64,000 nt of DNA, taken from an uncultured Oscillospiraceae bacterium. GTDB lineage: Bacteria; Bacillota_A; Clostridia; Oscillospirales; Oscillospiraceae. How positions within the stretch are numbered: position 1 is the stretch's first letter; the number at the start of each line of letters is the position of its first letter. The notes below the pieces were generated by a model. It did not search any database. It saw nothing but the letters and a program-made list of their open reading frames with translations, and was not told the DNA's origin. Both the position numbers and the translations under genes were made by a program. Location of the stretch: assembly GCA_900762245.1 (NCBI GenBank), contig CAAFFR010000051.1, positions 32,664 through 96,663 on the forward strand, in the 5' to 3' direction. Of this stretch, positions 36,002 to 43,560 are shown one piece after another.

Positions 36002-36646
36002 TTATAAGCTGTTCTCAAGCTCCAGCCAGCCAGGAAACTGATCTCTCGGTACGATGTAAACCTCGGTCCGTTCTTCATCTCCTGCTGCGCTGCAATAGTA
36101 ATGCCGACACTCCAAAGGGGTATCATCCACCAGCAAAAACATGGCAATGACATCCACCACCGTGTTCAGTTCGATGTTATCATGATCCCGATATTCCCGT
36201 TCAGGACGGTTCCGATCATAAACATGACGAAAGATCAGAACACAGTTTCGGTAACGAATCTTCCCCTTATCCTGCATGAACTTTTCCAATGTCGGATACA
36301 GATACCCACGGATATAGCTGCGGTTGGACTTTTCCTTGCGGGGCAGCAAGATGGGTATACGAAGACAAAACCAGCCCTGCTCTGTAAACTCCATCTTCAC
36401 CGGGACAACCTCTTCTATCCCTTCCTGAACCATCGCCTGTGCGCTGGGATGACCGGTGTAGGCAGGCAGTGCCCTTGTCATAAGTGCTGTACTCTCCGCT
36501 ATCTTGGCCACTTTGGTTGCTTTTTCCAAGGCATCGTCTGTACGCCTATCTGCGTAGTCCGACTGTACCTCCTTCAGTTTTCTGACCAGCTTCTCTGCTT
36601 CCTTCAGCGCAGCATCGATCTGATGTCCAAAATAAGATTTTTCCAT
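36002..36646 (-). CDS. DUF6100-like protein of mobile elements
   Basis: A 214-residue protein paralogous to that at 33887-34615. The N-terminal coiled region (DAALKEAEKLVRKLKEVQSD) is followed by LMTRALPAYTGHPSAQAM, the conserved NCVLIFRHVYDRNRPEREYR, the stretch DDTPLECRHYYCSAAGDEERT and VYIVPRDQFPGWLE. GGAGGAAC lies before the ATG at 36646. No catalytic motif is identified. Two copies in one island, about 30-35 percent alike by eye, suggest either duplication or two merged element remnants. Confidence 0.6.
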   Translation of the reverse strand: MEKSYFGHQIDAALKEAEKLVRKLKEVQSDYADRRTDDALEKATKVAKIAESTALMTRALPAYTGHPSAQAMVQEGIEEVVPVKMEFTEQGWFCLRIPILLPRKEKSNRSYIRGYLYPTLEKFMQDKGKIRYRNCVLIFRHVYDRNRPEREYRDHDNIELNTVVDVIAMFLLVDDTPLECRHYYCSAAGDEERTEVYIVPRDQFPGWLELENSL

Positions 36647-36657
36647 GCTTGTTCCTC

Positions 36658-37779
36658 CTATGAATCATCTAAAAATGGGGAGAGCCCGAAAAATGTGCAT
36701 AGTGCCCCTATGGTCGCATTTTCAACAAGTTTCGTTTCCCCTATTAACTTACACTCCGGCGCAGTCATACAATTCCTACCATACTTACAGTTCCTACCAT
36801 AAGAAATATACGCGCGCGTATAGGGGTCCGGATCTGCAACGCGCCACTCATCGGAGTTCGGAGAAGTTTGCGCTGTGCCAGACTCATTTGAAAAATGAAG
36901 ATTCAGCCCAGACTCATTTTGGGCGCACTTCTCCCGCAGTTTCATCATGACACGGCGGCTCTTCCACGCAACAAAGCGATTGATCCGCTGATTCTCAGAC
37001 CCTTCGGTATGCGTATTACGGGCGCTAATACGTATAAGCTCCGTAATACATATTACGTTTTCCTCCTCCGGCATGGAGATTTCCTCTCCGGAAGGATAAT
37101 CACAGTTGAAGATCACGCAGCCAAAGGAGCTGGGTAGGCGGTATAGCCGGAAAGTATCCTGGTGCTTGCGGAGGAAACGCCAAACCTTGGTCTTTTCCCA
37201 GCCCCAACGCTTGCCCAGTGTTTCCAGCGTCAGTACGGAGCCATACTTGCCAAACTGCACAGCTGGCGCAAGGAAAGAATAAGCATTACCGTAATCCTGA
37301 TAGACCGTGTGACACCACAGATCCAGCCATGCAGCGGAATCATCAAAGGTCATTCCATTGTCCAGTAAATTCTTCGTAATACCCCGGGGCATACAAATGA
37401 ATCCGTAGCCTTCCGTGGCATGAGGGACGCCGTCCATGCATTCTTTGCCACTGCACTCCAAAACCCAATGGGTGATCTGGTAGGCCAGCTTCTTGGTTTT
37501 GCTGTCCAAGGTATAACTGATATAACCGAGAGCCTGAAGCCGGTTCATGATCAGAAGGGCCTGGTGACGCTTTTTAACACCCAAAATACTTTTGAGACCC
37601 ACAACACCGCCGGACCACATTCCGGGCTCCACAGGGTTCTCATAGCCGCAGTAATGGTGTTTTCCTTTACGGAAAGCCGCATGGGCCGCAAGCTTCAGAT
37701 AAGAGCCCATAATACCCCTAAGGTCGGGGATCTGACACCGGTACAGCTTGACCCATTTGAATTTCAAAAGACATTTCAT
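36658..37779 (-). CDS. Mobile-element accessory protein (replication-initiator-like region)
   Basis: A 373-residue protein. ATG at 37779 follows AAGGAGGAAA; upstream in-frame codons to 37893 have no ribosome site. Two winged-helix-like segments are suggested: VGLKSILGVKKRHQALLIMN and LTLETLGKRWGWEKTKVWRFL. The C-terminus is loosely ordered (EGSENQRINRFVAWKSRR) and has a tandem YGRNC repeat from an 18-base duplication. Similar proteins accompany clostridial integrative and conjugative elements. The protein probably binds DNA, but its role is unknown. Confidence 0.55.
   Translation of the reverse strand: MKCLLKFKWVKLYRCQIPDLRGIMGSYLKLAAHAAFRKGKHHYCGYENPVEPGMWSGGVVGLKSILGVKKRHQALLIMNRLQALGYISYTLDSKTKKLAYQITHWVLECSGKECMDGVPHATEGYGFICMPRGITKNLLDNGMTFDDSAAWLDLWCHTVYQDYGNAYSFLAPAVQFGKYGSVLTLETLGKRWGWEKTKVWRFLRKHQDTFRLYRLPSSFGCVIFNCDYPSGEEISMPEEENVICITELIRISARNTHTEGSENQRINRFVAWKSRRVMMKLREKCAQNESGLNLHFSNESGTAQTSPNSDEWRVADPDPYTRAYISYGRNCKYGRNCMTAPECKLIGETKLVENATIGALCTFFGLSPFLDDS
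36766..36822 (-). repeat. 18-base tandem duplication and 16-bp palindrome in coding sequence
   Basis: Two copies of an 18-base unit (36766-36783 and 36784-36801; 16 of 18 identical) encode KYGRNC-type repeats. A perfect palindrome TATACGCGCGCGTATA lies next to them at 36807-36822. Confidence 0.8.
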
Positions 37780-38246
37780 TGACGTTTCCTCCTTCCTTGA
37801 AATGATAAAAGCGGCCCCTGATGAACAGAAACCGCCGTATAAGAAAAGCACCGGAAAGACAATCCTTCCAGTGCTCTGCAAAACAATATTCACTTACTTT
37901 TTTGCTATGTCAAGGCTCATCCAAAAAATATGGTGTAAAATTGGTGTAAAAGCAAAAATACGCACACATATGCTGTATCAAAATAGACAAATAATAGAGT
38001 TTTGTTTTTTTGTTCAAAAGTTTCAATTCATCCATCAACTAACGCAAACGTCAAACTTTAAGGGGTCATTTTTCTCTATGCTTCTGCAACACATTATATT
38101 CAATAAAAGGCGATTATGACAAATTATCTACTTTACATGTGTAATTATCAATTTTGGTCATAGAAAACACACCTTCTGTTAAAAATTCTCTACAGAGTAT
38201 TATACCATGTTTTGTCAATGGTTACAAGATTTTTTTATCCGGCAAA
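37780..38246. other. AT-rich non-coding region at island edge
   Basis: About 460 bases without a supported gene. On the minus strand a weak promoter (TTGACA at 37908-37913, 17 bases, AATATT) is followed at once by a terminator-like hairpin (37846-37875: AGCACTGGAAGG / CTTTCCGGTGCT with one mismatch, then TTTTCTT). A direct repeat TGGTGTAAAA occurs at 37931-37940 and 37942-37951. No integrase or tRNA was found. It could contain an attachment site, but I see no flanking duplicate. Confidence 0.5.
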
Positions 38247-38278
38247 ACCACGGCAGCCTTTATTTAGACTGCCGTGGT
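38247..38278 (-). terminator. Terminator of tup/radical SAM operon
   Basis: A 10-bp stem ACCACGGCAG / CTGCCGTGGT with a 12-base loop followed by TTTG on the minus strand, about 10 bases after the radical SAM stop. Confidence 0.7.
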
Positions 38279-38287
38279 CAATTTCTG

Positions 38288-39415
38288 TTATGGGCAGCTC
38301 AGCACACCTTCTGCCCAGAGGCAGCCGCCGCAGGCGGGGTGGGTATTGCCGATGCAATCCTCCTGATTCTCTTCAAACAGTTCACAGTGACCGCAGTAGA
38401 GACAGGAAGCAAAATCAAATTCATCAAACTTTCTGCGGAAGGTCTTATATTCCCTACTGTTCCATACCTCTGCCAGGGGCTGGTCCTTGATATTGCCGAA
38501 GGAACAATGGGTGATCTTCCGGCGGACATTGTGCGTGTAGGTATAGCCGTTATGCAGCAGCGCCATACAGGGACATACCTTGCCGTCAGAGCGAACAAAG
38601 GTCATGCCTTCCCTGACGAATTTGCAGTAACCGGTCTTCCGGAGCACCGGCTGGTCATTAAAATAAAGGTTAAAATTCTGCTTGCGCATGAGGCTGCGGA
38701 TTCCGTCGGCAGCTTCCGGAATATTCATATCAAAGAAAGGCAGCCGCACAGTGGGCAGCACACTTCCCTTTCCGGGTCCAGTGTACATATTCACGAGGCC
38801 TGTATACAGCAGTTCATTCTGGGAGGCTTCGTCGGTAGGAGAAATATTGGAAACGTTAACCTCATCCACCAAATGCTGGGCAACGAAGAACGGAAGTTTT
38901 GCTAACTGATGGACATTGCTCTTCATTGCCACAAACGTGATTCCCAGAGAAATGCTGCTTAAAGACTTCTGGCGAATCTTGTTCAGCAAACGGATATTGC
39001 TCAACACAAGGCCAGAATGGTTATGTCCCGAATGATCGCCGCCTGCACTGTTTGCCGCATTGATGGAAGAATCTGTTTCCAGATCATCAATGGAGATCCA
39101 CAGCCGGCTAAGCCCCGCTTCCAGAATACCGTAAATCATCTTTTCATTCAGCAGCGTGCCGTTGGTCAGCAATTCCACCTCTGCACCGGTTTCTGCCGCC
39201 AAACGGATCATTTCCAGAATATCCTTATGGAACAGGGGTTCGCCCATGCCACCGAAGAAAATGGTTTCTACAGACCCGGGCATCGTTGCCAGCACATGCC
39301 GGTATTCTTCCAGAGACATGTCGCAGACAGGCTCGTCAAACCAGGTATGCCGAAAGCACATTTTGCAGTTTAAATTACATTTGGTAGTGGGTTCAATGTA
39401 GAGTTTCTTTAACAT
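38288..39415 (-). CDS. Radical SAM/SPASM maturase of tungsten oxidoreductases (W_rSAM type)
   Basis: A 375-residue radical SAM protein. The cluster motif CNLNCKMC is at residues 13-20, GGMGEPLF is the SAM-binding GGE-type site and SIDDLETDSS a further motif. The C-terminal SPASM region has several cysteines (KVCPCMALLHNG; CLYCGHCELFEENQEDC; CGGC), suiting auxiliary 4Fe-4S clusters. It shares a transcript with TupBC and the island has two tungsten AORs, matching the genomic pairing reported for the tungsten-cofactor-oxidoreductase radical SAM maturase family. It presumably modifies cofactor or protein; the exact reaction is not established. Confidence 0.8.
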   Translation of the reverse strand: MLKKLYIEPTTKCNLNCKMCFRHTWFDEPVCDMSLEEYRHVLATMPGSVETIFFGGMGEPLFHKDILEMIRLAAETGAEVELLTNGTLLNEKMIYGILEAGLSRLWISIDDLETDSSINAANSAGGDHSGHNHSGLVLSNIRLLNKIRQKSLSSISLGITFVAMKSNVHQLAKLPFFVAQHLVDEVNVSNISPTDEASQNELLYTGLVNMYTGPGKGSVLPTVRLPFFDMNIPEAADGIRSLMRKQNFNLYFNDQPVLRKTGYCKFVREGMTFVRSDGKVCPCMALLHNGYTYTHNVRRKITHCSFGNIKDQPLAEVWNSREYKTFRRKFDEFDFASCLYCGHCELFEENQEDCIGNTHPACGGCLWAEGVLSCP

Positions 39416-39427
39416 AGGACACCTCTC

Positions 39428-40081
39428 TTACACACCGTAAAATTCCAGGAACTGCCTGGTTTCTGCCCTTTCTGGGGTATCAAGCACTTTCTCCCTGGAA
39501 CCGGTTTCCAACAATGCGCCTTTATGAAAATACCACACTTCATCTGCAATTCTTCGTGCCTGCTGGAGACTGTGGGTCACCAGAATCAGGGCACAGCCGG
39601 TTTCCCGTACATAATCCACGATCAGTTTTTCGGATAAAAGTGTTGTCTCCATGTCCATGGCTGCCGTGGGCTCATCCAGAAGCACCAGATCATAGGACTT
39701 CATCATCAAACGCACCAATGCCATACGGGCCGTTTCTCCGCCGGAAAGCTTGTCTGCCCGCTTGTTTTCCAGATGACGAATCTGAATCGCATCCATCATC
39801 CTGACTGCACGGGCCTCATCCTTGCCGTTCAGGAGAATGTTTTTTCTTGTGCTCATCCTGTAAGCATAGTTTTTCTGGGGCATGTAGCCAATGGTGCCGG
39901 TGGAAAGGGGCTTCCCCTTTTTATCCGGATTTAAGATTCCCGAAAGGATCTTCGCAAAGGTAGATTTCCCGCTGCCGTTGGCACCGATCACGGCATAGAT
40001 CTTTCCCGGCTGCAATTCCATTCCGGGAAAGTCCAGCACACATCTTCCCTCATAGGTTTTGGAAAAGGCAGATAGTTTCAC
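39428..40081 (-). CDS. tupC: Tungstate ABC transporter ATP-binding protein
   Basis: A 217-residue ABC ATPase: Walker A GANGSGKST (residues 33-41), Q-loop MPQKN, signature LSGGETARMAL near 112, Walker B DLVLLDEPTAAMD and switch H in LVTHS. It is short, without the TOBE domain of molybdate ATPases, as usual for TupC. Its gene overlaps tupB by 4 bases. With TupA and TupB it imports tungstate (WO4 2-) into the cytoplasm for cofactor synthesis. The family also contains vanadate and molybdate relatives, so tungstate is from context. Confidence 0.85.
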   Translation of the reverse strand: MKLSAFSKTYEGRCVLDFPGMELQPGKIYAVIGANGSGKSTFAKILSGILNPDKKGKPLSTGTIGYMPQKNYAYRMSTRKNILLNGKDEARAVRMMDAIQIRHLENKRADKLSGGETARMALVRLMMKSYDLVLLDEPTAAMDMETTLLSEKLIVDYVRETGCALILVTHSLQQARRIADEVWYFHKGALLETGSREKVLDTPERAETRQFLEFYGV

Positions 40082-40764
40082 CGGCTCAACCTCCTTTGCA
40101 GCAGAGAGATGATGATATTGACGATCAGAGAAAGCGTCAGCAGAATGATACCCAGTGCTACACCCAGCGTGAAGTTACCCCGATTCGTGTGCTGCATAAT
40201 GGCAGTGGTCATAACATTGGTCTTCCATGCAATGGCACCACCAACCATAGACACAGCCCCCACCTCTGCAATAGAGCGGGAGAATGCCATTAAATAGGCA
40301 GAAATGATCGGATATACGCATTCATTACATAGCAGCCAAAAAGTCTTGACGCCCCTTAGGCCAAGGCCTTTTGCCGTTTCCCGAACGGCAGGTGCCACAC
40401 CGGAAACATAGGTTTCCATATTACCAATCACAATGGGCGTAATCAGCACGATCTGAGCCATGATCATAATTTTCACAGTAAACAGCAGCTTCAGATGCCG
40501 GAAGGGACCCACACCGGAAAACAGCATATAGAACAACAGACCGCAAACTACAGGAGGCATACCCATCAGGGTTCGGTTGGCAACCAGCAAAATATTCCGC
40601 CCAGGAAATTTACAGGCTCCCAGCCAAATACCAATGGGCAAACCAATCAGTAAGGCAAAAACAGAACTCTGAATACTCATTTCCGCCGTGACACTTAATA
40701 TATCCAGCAATTCCGGATTCGCAGACAGGATCAATGCAATTGCCTTCATCACAGATGTTTTCAT
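40078..40764 (-). CDS. tupB: Tungstate ABC transporter permease
   Basis: A 228-residue membrane protein with five or six helices. The EAA-like coupling loop is seen in ETAKGLGLRGVKTFWLLCNECVYP near residue 135, and FSRSIAEVGAVSMVGGAIAWKT is a TupB/CysT-type signature. It lies about 200 bases downstream of tupA, beyond a terminator, so its expression should be lower than the binding protein's. ATG at 40764 follows GGAAAGGAG. Its partner ATPase is encoded by the overlapping downstream gene. Confidence 0.87.
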   Translation of the reverse strand: MKTSVMKAIALILSANPELLDILSVTAEMSIQSSVFALLIGLPIGIWLGACKFPGRNILLVANRTLMGMPPVVCGLLFYMLFSGVGPFRHLKLLFTVKIMIMAQIVLITPIVIGNMETYVSGVAPAVRETAKGLGLRGVKTFWLLCNECVYPIISAYLMAFSRSIAEVGAVSMVGGAIAWKTNVMTTAIMQHTNRGNFTLGVALGIILLTLSLIVNIIISLLQRRLSR

Positions 40765-40790
40765 ATATTCGCTCCTTTCCGGTTTGATTG

Positions 40791-40823
40791 AAAAAAGTCC
40801 CGTGGGAGGGGTACTCCCACGGG
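40791..40823 (-). terminator. Terminator between tupA and tupB
   Basis: A 10-bp stem CCCGTGGGAG / CTCCCACGGG with 5-base loop, followed by ACTTTTTT on the minus strand. It would stop most tupA transcripts before tupBC. Confidence 0.85.
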
Positions 40824-40961
40824 ATTCATTTTAACGTATTTCATTTGGAAAAGCAATGTGTACCGCACAAATTTGCTATACAGAAACAAACCGAGTGGTA
40901 CTCAATAGGGGCATCGATTCCTGCCCGGCTAAGTTACACATTGTCCGCGGCGGCTCGCCGC

Positions 40962-42005
40962 TTACATGACACCGTCGTTGGCAACGAAGGTCAGGAAGGT
41001 AGCCTTATCGGTCAGAATATAGGCCCCCATCTCCTCAGCCATGACCAGGCATGCGCCCATACCGGTGTTGGCAGAGATGTACCACTTGGTGTAGTTTGCA
41101 AAAGAATCAGCCTCAGCAGTGATGCCCAGGTCAGCAGGCCACAGAGAAATTTCCTTAGTGTGGGTACCGGAAGCATCGCCACGGGATACGAAGGTGAATT
41201 CGCCGGCAGCGATAGCTGCGAAAGCGTCCTTAACAGAGGCAGCGGCAGCAGCACCAGCGGGGTCAGCAGAAGGACCGCACAGGACGTAGAAGTTGTACAG
41301 GAAGGAAACCCGCTCCTTCTCGAAGCCTTCAACCACGCGGGCAAAACCGGCCTCGATGAAGGCCTCTTCCTGGCTCTTGGAGTGGACCAGGATCAGATCA
41401 GCATTGCCCATCTTTGCATTGTTGATGGACTTGCCGGTACCGGCAGAGTAAACCTCCACGGTGTAGCCATACTTAGCCTCGAACGCAGGAATCAGCTTAG
41501 CCAGCAGGCCGGAGTCGTTGACGGAAGTGGTGGTGGACAGACGGATGACCTTGGTCTCTTCGGTAGCAGCAGCGATCTCACCGGTGTAGACAGGGGCATC
41601 TTCCTTGACGTAGAACAGATTGGAGCCGTATTCCGCAACACCATAGCTACCTGCCATATCCAGAGCTTCCTGAGAAACCAGCCACTGATAGAAAGCGTCA
41701 GCACCGGCAGTGTTCACAGCAACATCAGCAACTGCATTGCCATCAGCATCCACGAAGGGAGCTTCGGGATTGACAGCGATGACAGAGTAGGTATTCAGCA
41801 TGTTGTCATCTGCTTCCATCAGGATGCAGGTGTCAACCACCAGAGCAGCCTCAGTCTCAGGTGCTTCGGTTGCAACTACCGGGGCCTCGGTAACAACTGG
41901 AGCCTCCGTAGCGGGGGTCTGGGTCTCAGCGGGCTTGGATGCACCGCAGGCCACCAGACCCAGTACCATGACCAGCACCAGCAGCAGGGATACGATCTTC
42001 TTCAT
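40962..42005 (-). CDS. tupA: Tungstate-binding lipoprotein TupA, circularly permuted
   Basis: A 347-residue protein with a lipoprotein signal (lipobox LVAC, Cys20) and a Thr/Ala/Pro/Glu linker to about residue 54. Usual TupA motifs are present: the oxyanion loop TTTSVNDSGLL at 158-168, VSRGDASGTHTKE at 273-285, WYISANTGMGACL at 308-320 and GAYILTDKATF at 328-337, where the protein then stops at 347. Residues 55-135 (LNTYSVIAVNPE; FYQWLVSQEALDM; YGVAEYGSNLFY) match the segment that in ordinary TupA comes after LTDRGTYL. The domain order is therefore permuted, an inference from remembered family sequence. It is anchored outside the membrane and binds WO4 2- for TupB. Confidence 0.85.
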   Translation of the reverse strand: MKKIVSLLLVLVMVLGLVACGASKPAETQTPATEAPVVTEAPVVATEAPETEAALVVDTCILMEADDNMLNTYSVIAVNPEAPFVDADGNAVADVAVNTAGADAFYQWLVSQEALDMAGSYGVAEYGSNLFYVKEDAPVYTGEIAAATEETKVIRLSTTTSVNDSGLLAKLIPAFEAKYGYTVEVYSAGTGKSINNAKMGNADLILVHSKSQEEAFIEAGFARVVEGFEKERVSFLYNFYVLCGPSADPAGAAAAASVKDAFAAIAAGEFTFVSRGDASGTHTKEISLWPADLGITAEADSFANYTKWYISANTGMGACLVMAEEMGAYILTDKATFLTFVANDGVM

Positions 42006-42157
42006 TTTTGTTCCTCCATATTTTCAGATAATAAAAATGACGAACCCATCCCAAGCAAAAAGGGCGCAGTTACTGCGTAACCCAAAGTGCTTTTGGAAAG
42101 AGGCTCGTCCACCAACTTCTCAAAACGCTGTGCACCCCACAGGGGGGATTCGTTTAC
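42006..42157 (-). ncRNA. Structured leader RNA of tupA (candidate metal/cofactor riboswitch)
   Basis: A leader of about 150 bases with a long closed structure: stem GACGAGCC / GGTTCGTC (42102-42109 with 42039-42046, one G-U), inner pairings AAGCA / TGCTT, GGG / CCC, and apical CGCAG-TAA-CTGCG. Just after closure come ATTTTTATTATC and the ribosome site AUGGAGG. A 23-base block at 42091-42113 is identical to one in the leader at 47337-47501. I do not recognise the class; it does not match the Moco motif by eye. Confidence 0.6.
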
Positions 42158-42163
42158 CAAGCA

Positions 42164-42192
42164 AGTATAGCATAACAAAAAGTCAATTTCAA
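42164..42192 (-). promoter_or_regulatory. Sigma-A promoter of tupA
   Basis: TTGAAA (42187-42192), 17-base spacer, TATACT (42164-42169) on the minus strand; start of transcription near 42157. Confidence 0.7.
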
Positions 42193-42251
42193 TAGTTTTT
42201 CATCTTTCTTTTTGCTGCAATTTGCTGTATGATAGTGAGGAGGTGATGATT

Positions 42252-42506
42252 ATGATAAAAGAAGAAACCTGGAGTGTCTCCATTCAGCGGGCCCGTGCCT
42301 TCTTCCGCGAGCAGGAGGATGTGACCGAAAAAAACAGCAACTGCTTTACCTATGGTTCCTGCCGCATAACTCTGACAGAACTGAAACCCAAGGGTATGGG
42401 TGTCTGGGCTGCCAAACGCATCAAAGTTCACATGGACGGCGAAGAGGCCGATGTGGAACATATCTATCACCGTTATTTCATTCAGTTTCTCTCAACCGGA
42501 GGCTAA
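42252..42506 (+). CDS. Small hypothetical protein linked to MoaE and FmdE
   Basis: An 84-residue protein that I do not recognise. I start at the ATG at 42252, 8 bases from GAGGAGG; an ATG 6 bases earlier is too close. The sequence is mixed alpha/beta: a basic helix (SIQRARAFFREQEDVTE), then two predicted strands with Cys33 and Cys39 (NSNCFTYGSCRITL), and an acidic loop (MDGEEADVEHIYHRYF). It lies 100 bases before a moaE-like gene, divergent from tupA. It could be a small metal-chelating or cofactor-handling factor. Confidence 0.6.
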   Translation: MIKEETWSVSIQRARAFFREQEDVTEKNSNCFTYGSCRITLTELKPKGMGVWAAKRIKVHMDGEEADVEHIYHRYFIQFLSTGG

Positions 42507-42606
42507 GCGGGTAATGCCCGCCGACGACACCCACGAAGTGATATGTTTTCTGTCACGTCCCTGTGATGCCCGGTGTTGTTACAAATCCTAAATCGGAGGT
42601 TCTATT

Positions 42607-42999
42607 ATGTCCAAACCCACCCCTTCCATTGATGCCTGGCTGAAAGAAGCCAAAGCCCATGCATCCGCCCCGCTGTGCGGTATGTATCTGACCCACAACG
42701 GAACCGTTCGCCAGACTGCCAAGGCCAAGGTCCGCTATGGTGCAGAAGATACAAAAGAAGTCACCGGCATGATCTTCTCCTATGACGAAGAAAAGGTCAG
42801 CGCCGTCATTGCCGACACCTACAAAATGGACGGCATTTATTACGTTAAGGTATGGCTCAACGATGGCAAGCTGCAGATGGGCGACGACATCATGTATGTC
42901 CTCATCGGCGGCGATATCCGCCCCAGAGTTGTGGATGCCCTGCAGTATCTGGTCAGCCGGGTCAAAAAGGAATGTGTTGTGGAAACGGAGTTGAACTGA
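42607..42999 (+). CDS. moaE: MoaE-like molybdopterin synthase large subunit
   Basis: A 130-residue divergent MoaE. It keeps the N-terminal helix (SIDAWLKEAKAH), a core strand GMYLTHNGTVRQTAK similar to the family's GAVVTFVGTVR, a strand GDDIMYVLIGGDIRPRVVDA and the last helix with LVSRVKKECVVETEL, whose lysines match the catalytic lysine positions of MoaE in place but not in full sequence. It converts precursor Z to molybdopterin with thiocarboxylated MoaD. MoaD-like proteins occur at 58671 and 62566. ATG at 42607 has GGAGG. Identity is by pattern, not full alignment, so moderate. Confidence 0.65.
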   Translation: MSKPTPSIDAWLKEAKAHASAPLCGMYLTHNGTVRQTAKAKVRYGAEDTKEVTGMIFSYDEEKVSAVIADTYKMDGIYYVKVWLNDGKLQMGDDIMYVLIGGDIRPRVVDALQYLVSRVKKECVVETELN

Positions 43000-43000
43000 T

Positions 43001-43522
43001 ATGAACCTCTGGGAAAAATGTGTGGATTTCCACGGACACCGCTGCGGCGGTCTGCGCATCGGATATGCCGCAGCAGAATATGCCATGAAGCTGCTGAACA
43101 TTTCCTTTTCTGACAACGAGCAGGTCGTGTGCATTTCTGAAAATGACGCCTGCGGTGTGGATGCTATCCAGGTGATGCTGGGGTGCAGCATCGGAAAAGG
43201 CAATCTGCTGTTCCACATGACCGGCAAACAGGCATTTTCCTTCTACAACCGAGCAACAGGAGAATCTGTCCGGCTGGTACTGAAGCCAAAGCCTCTGAAC
43301 ATGACCCCTGAAGAATCCCAGGGTTATTACTTTGATCGCAGCTGTGAGCAGCTTTTCGACGCAATGCCTACCCGGATTCCTCTGCCCACCCCTGCAAAAA
43401 TTTTCGACAGCTACAATTGTGAATGCTGTGGAGAAAAAACCGGTGCCAACTGGGTCCGCATTGCAGGCGGCAGAAAGCTGTGTCTGGATTGTTACGAGAG
43501 CTATAATCGGTTTGATGTCTAA
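43001..43522 (+). CDS. FmdE family protein with C-terminal zinc ribbon
   Basis: A 173-residue protein. Residues 1-130 match the FmdE domain: CVDFHGHRCGGLRIGYAAAE and SENDACGVDAIQVMLGCSIGKGNL. The C-terminal region has CECCGEK and CLDCYE, a four-Cys zinc ribbon. FmdE copurifies with molybdenum/tungsten formylmethanofuran dehydrogenase in archaea, and bacterial homologues sit near Mo/W enzymes; the function is not established. It begins one base after the moaE-like stop, so the three plus-strand genes are likely one unit, ending at the terminator at 43526. Confidence 0.82.
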   Translation: MNLWEKCVDFHGHRCGGLRIGYAAAEYAMKLLNISFSDNEQVVCISENDACGVDAIQVMLGCSIGKGNLLFHMTGKQAFSFYNRATGESVRLVLKPKPLNMTPEESQGYYFDRSCEQLFDAMPTRIPLPTPAKIFDSYNCECCGEKTGANWVRIAGGRKLCLDCYESYNRFDV

Positions 43523-43525
43523 AAG

Positions 43526-43554
43526 AAGACCACTGCTTTGTCAGCAGTGGTCTT
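43526..43554. terminator. Terminator between convergent fmdE-like and xdhC-like genes
   Basis: A 12-bp stem AAGACCACTGCT / AGCAGTGGTCTT with a 5-base loop. It is followed by TCCTG on the plus strand and by TCTTTTAG on the minus strand; it probably serves both. Confidence 0.7.
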
Positions 43555-43560
43555 TCCTGT

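Noticed and set aside
37338..37500. Hypothetical tRNA or attachment site near the accessory island
   Set aside because: No cloverleaf or flanking duplicate could be found around 37.3-38.2 kb.
40788..42080. A 430-codon plus-strand frame over tupA
   Set aside because: It runs through the tupA terminator and leader and has no family motif; tupA on the minus strand is clear.
42006..42157. Leader read as a plus-strand RNA for the 42252 gene
   Set aside because: The second copy at 47.4 kb has no plus-strand gene after it, while both copies lie just before minus-strand binding-protein genes and after minus-strand promoters.
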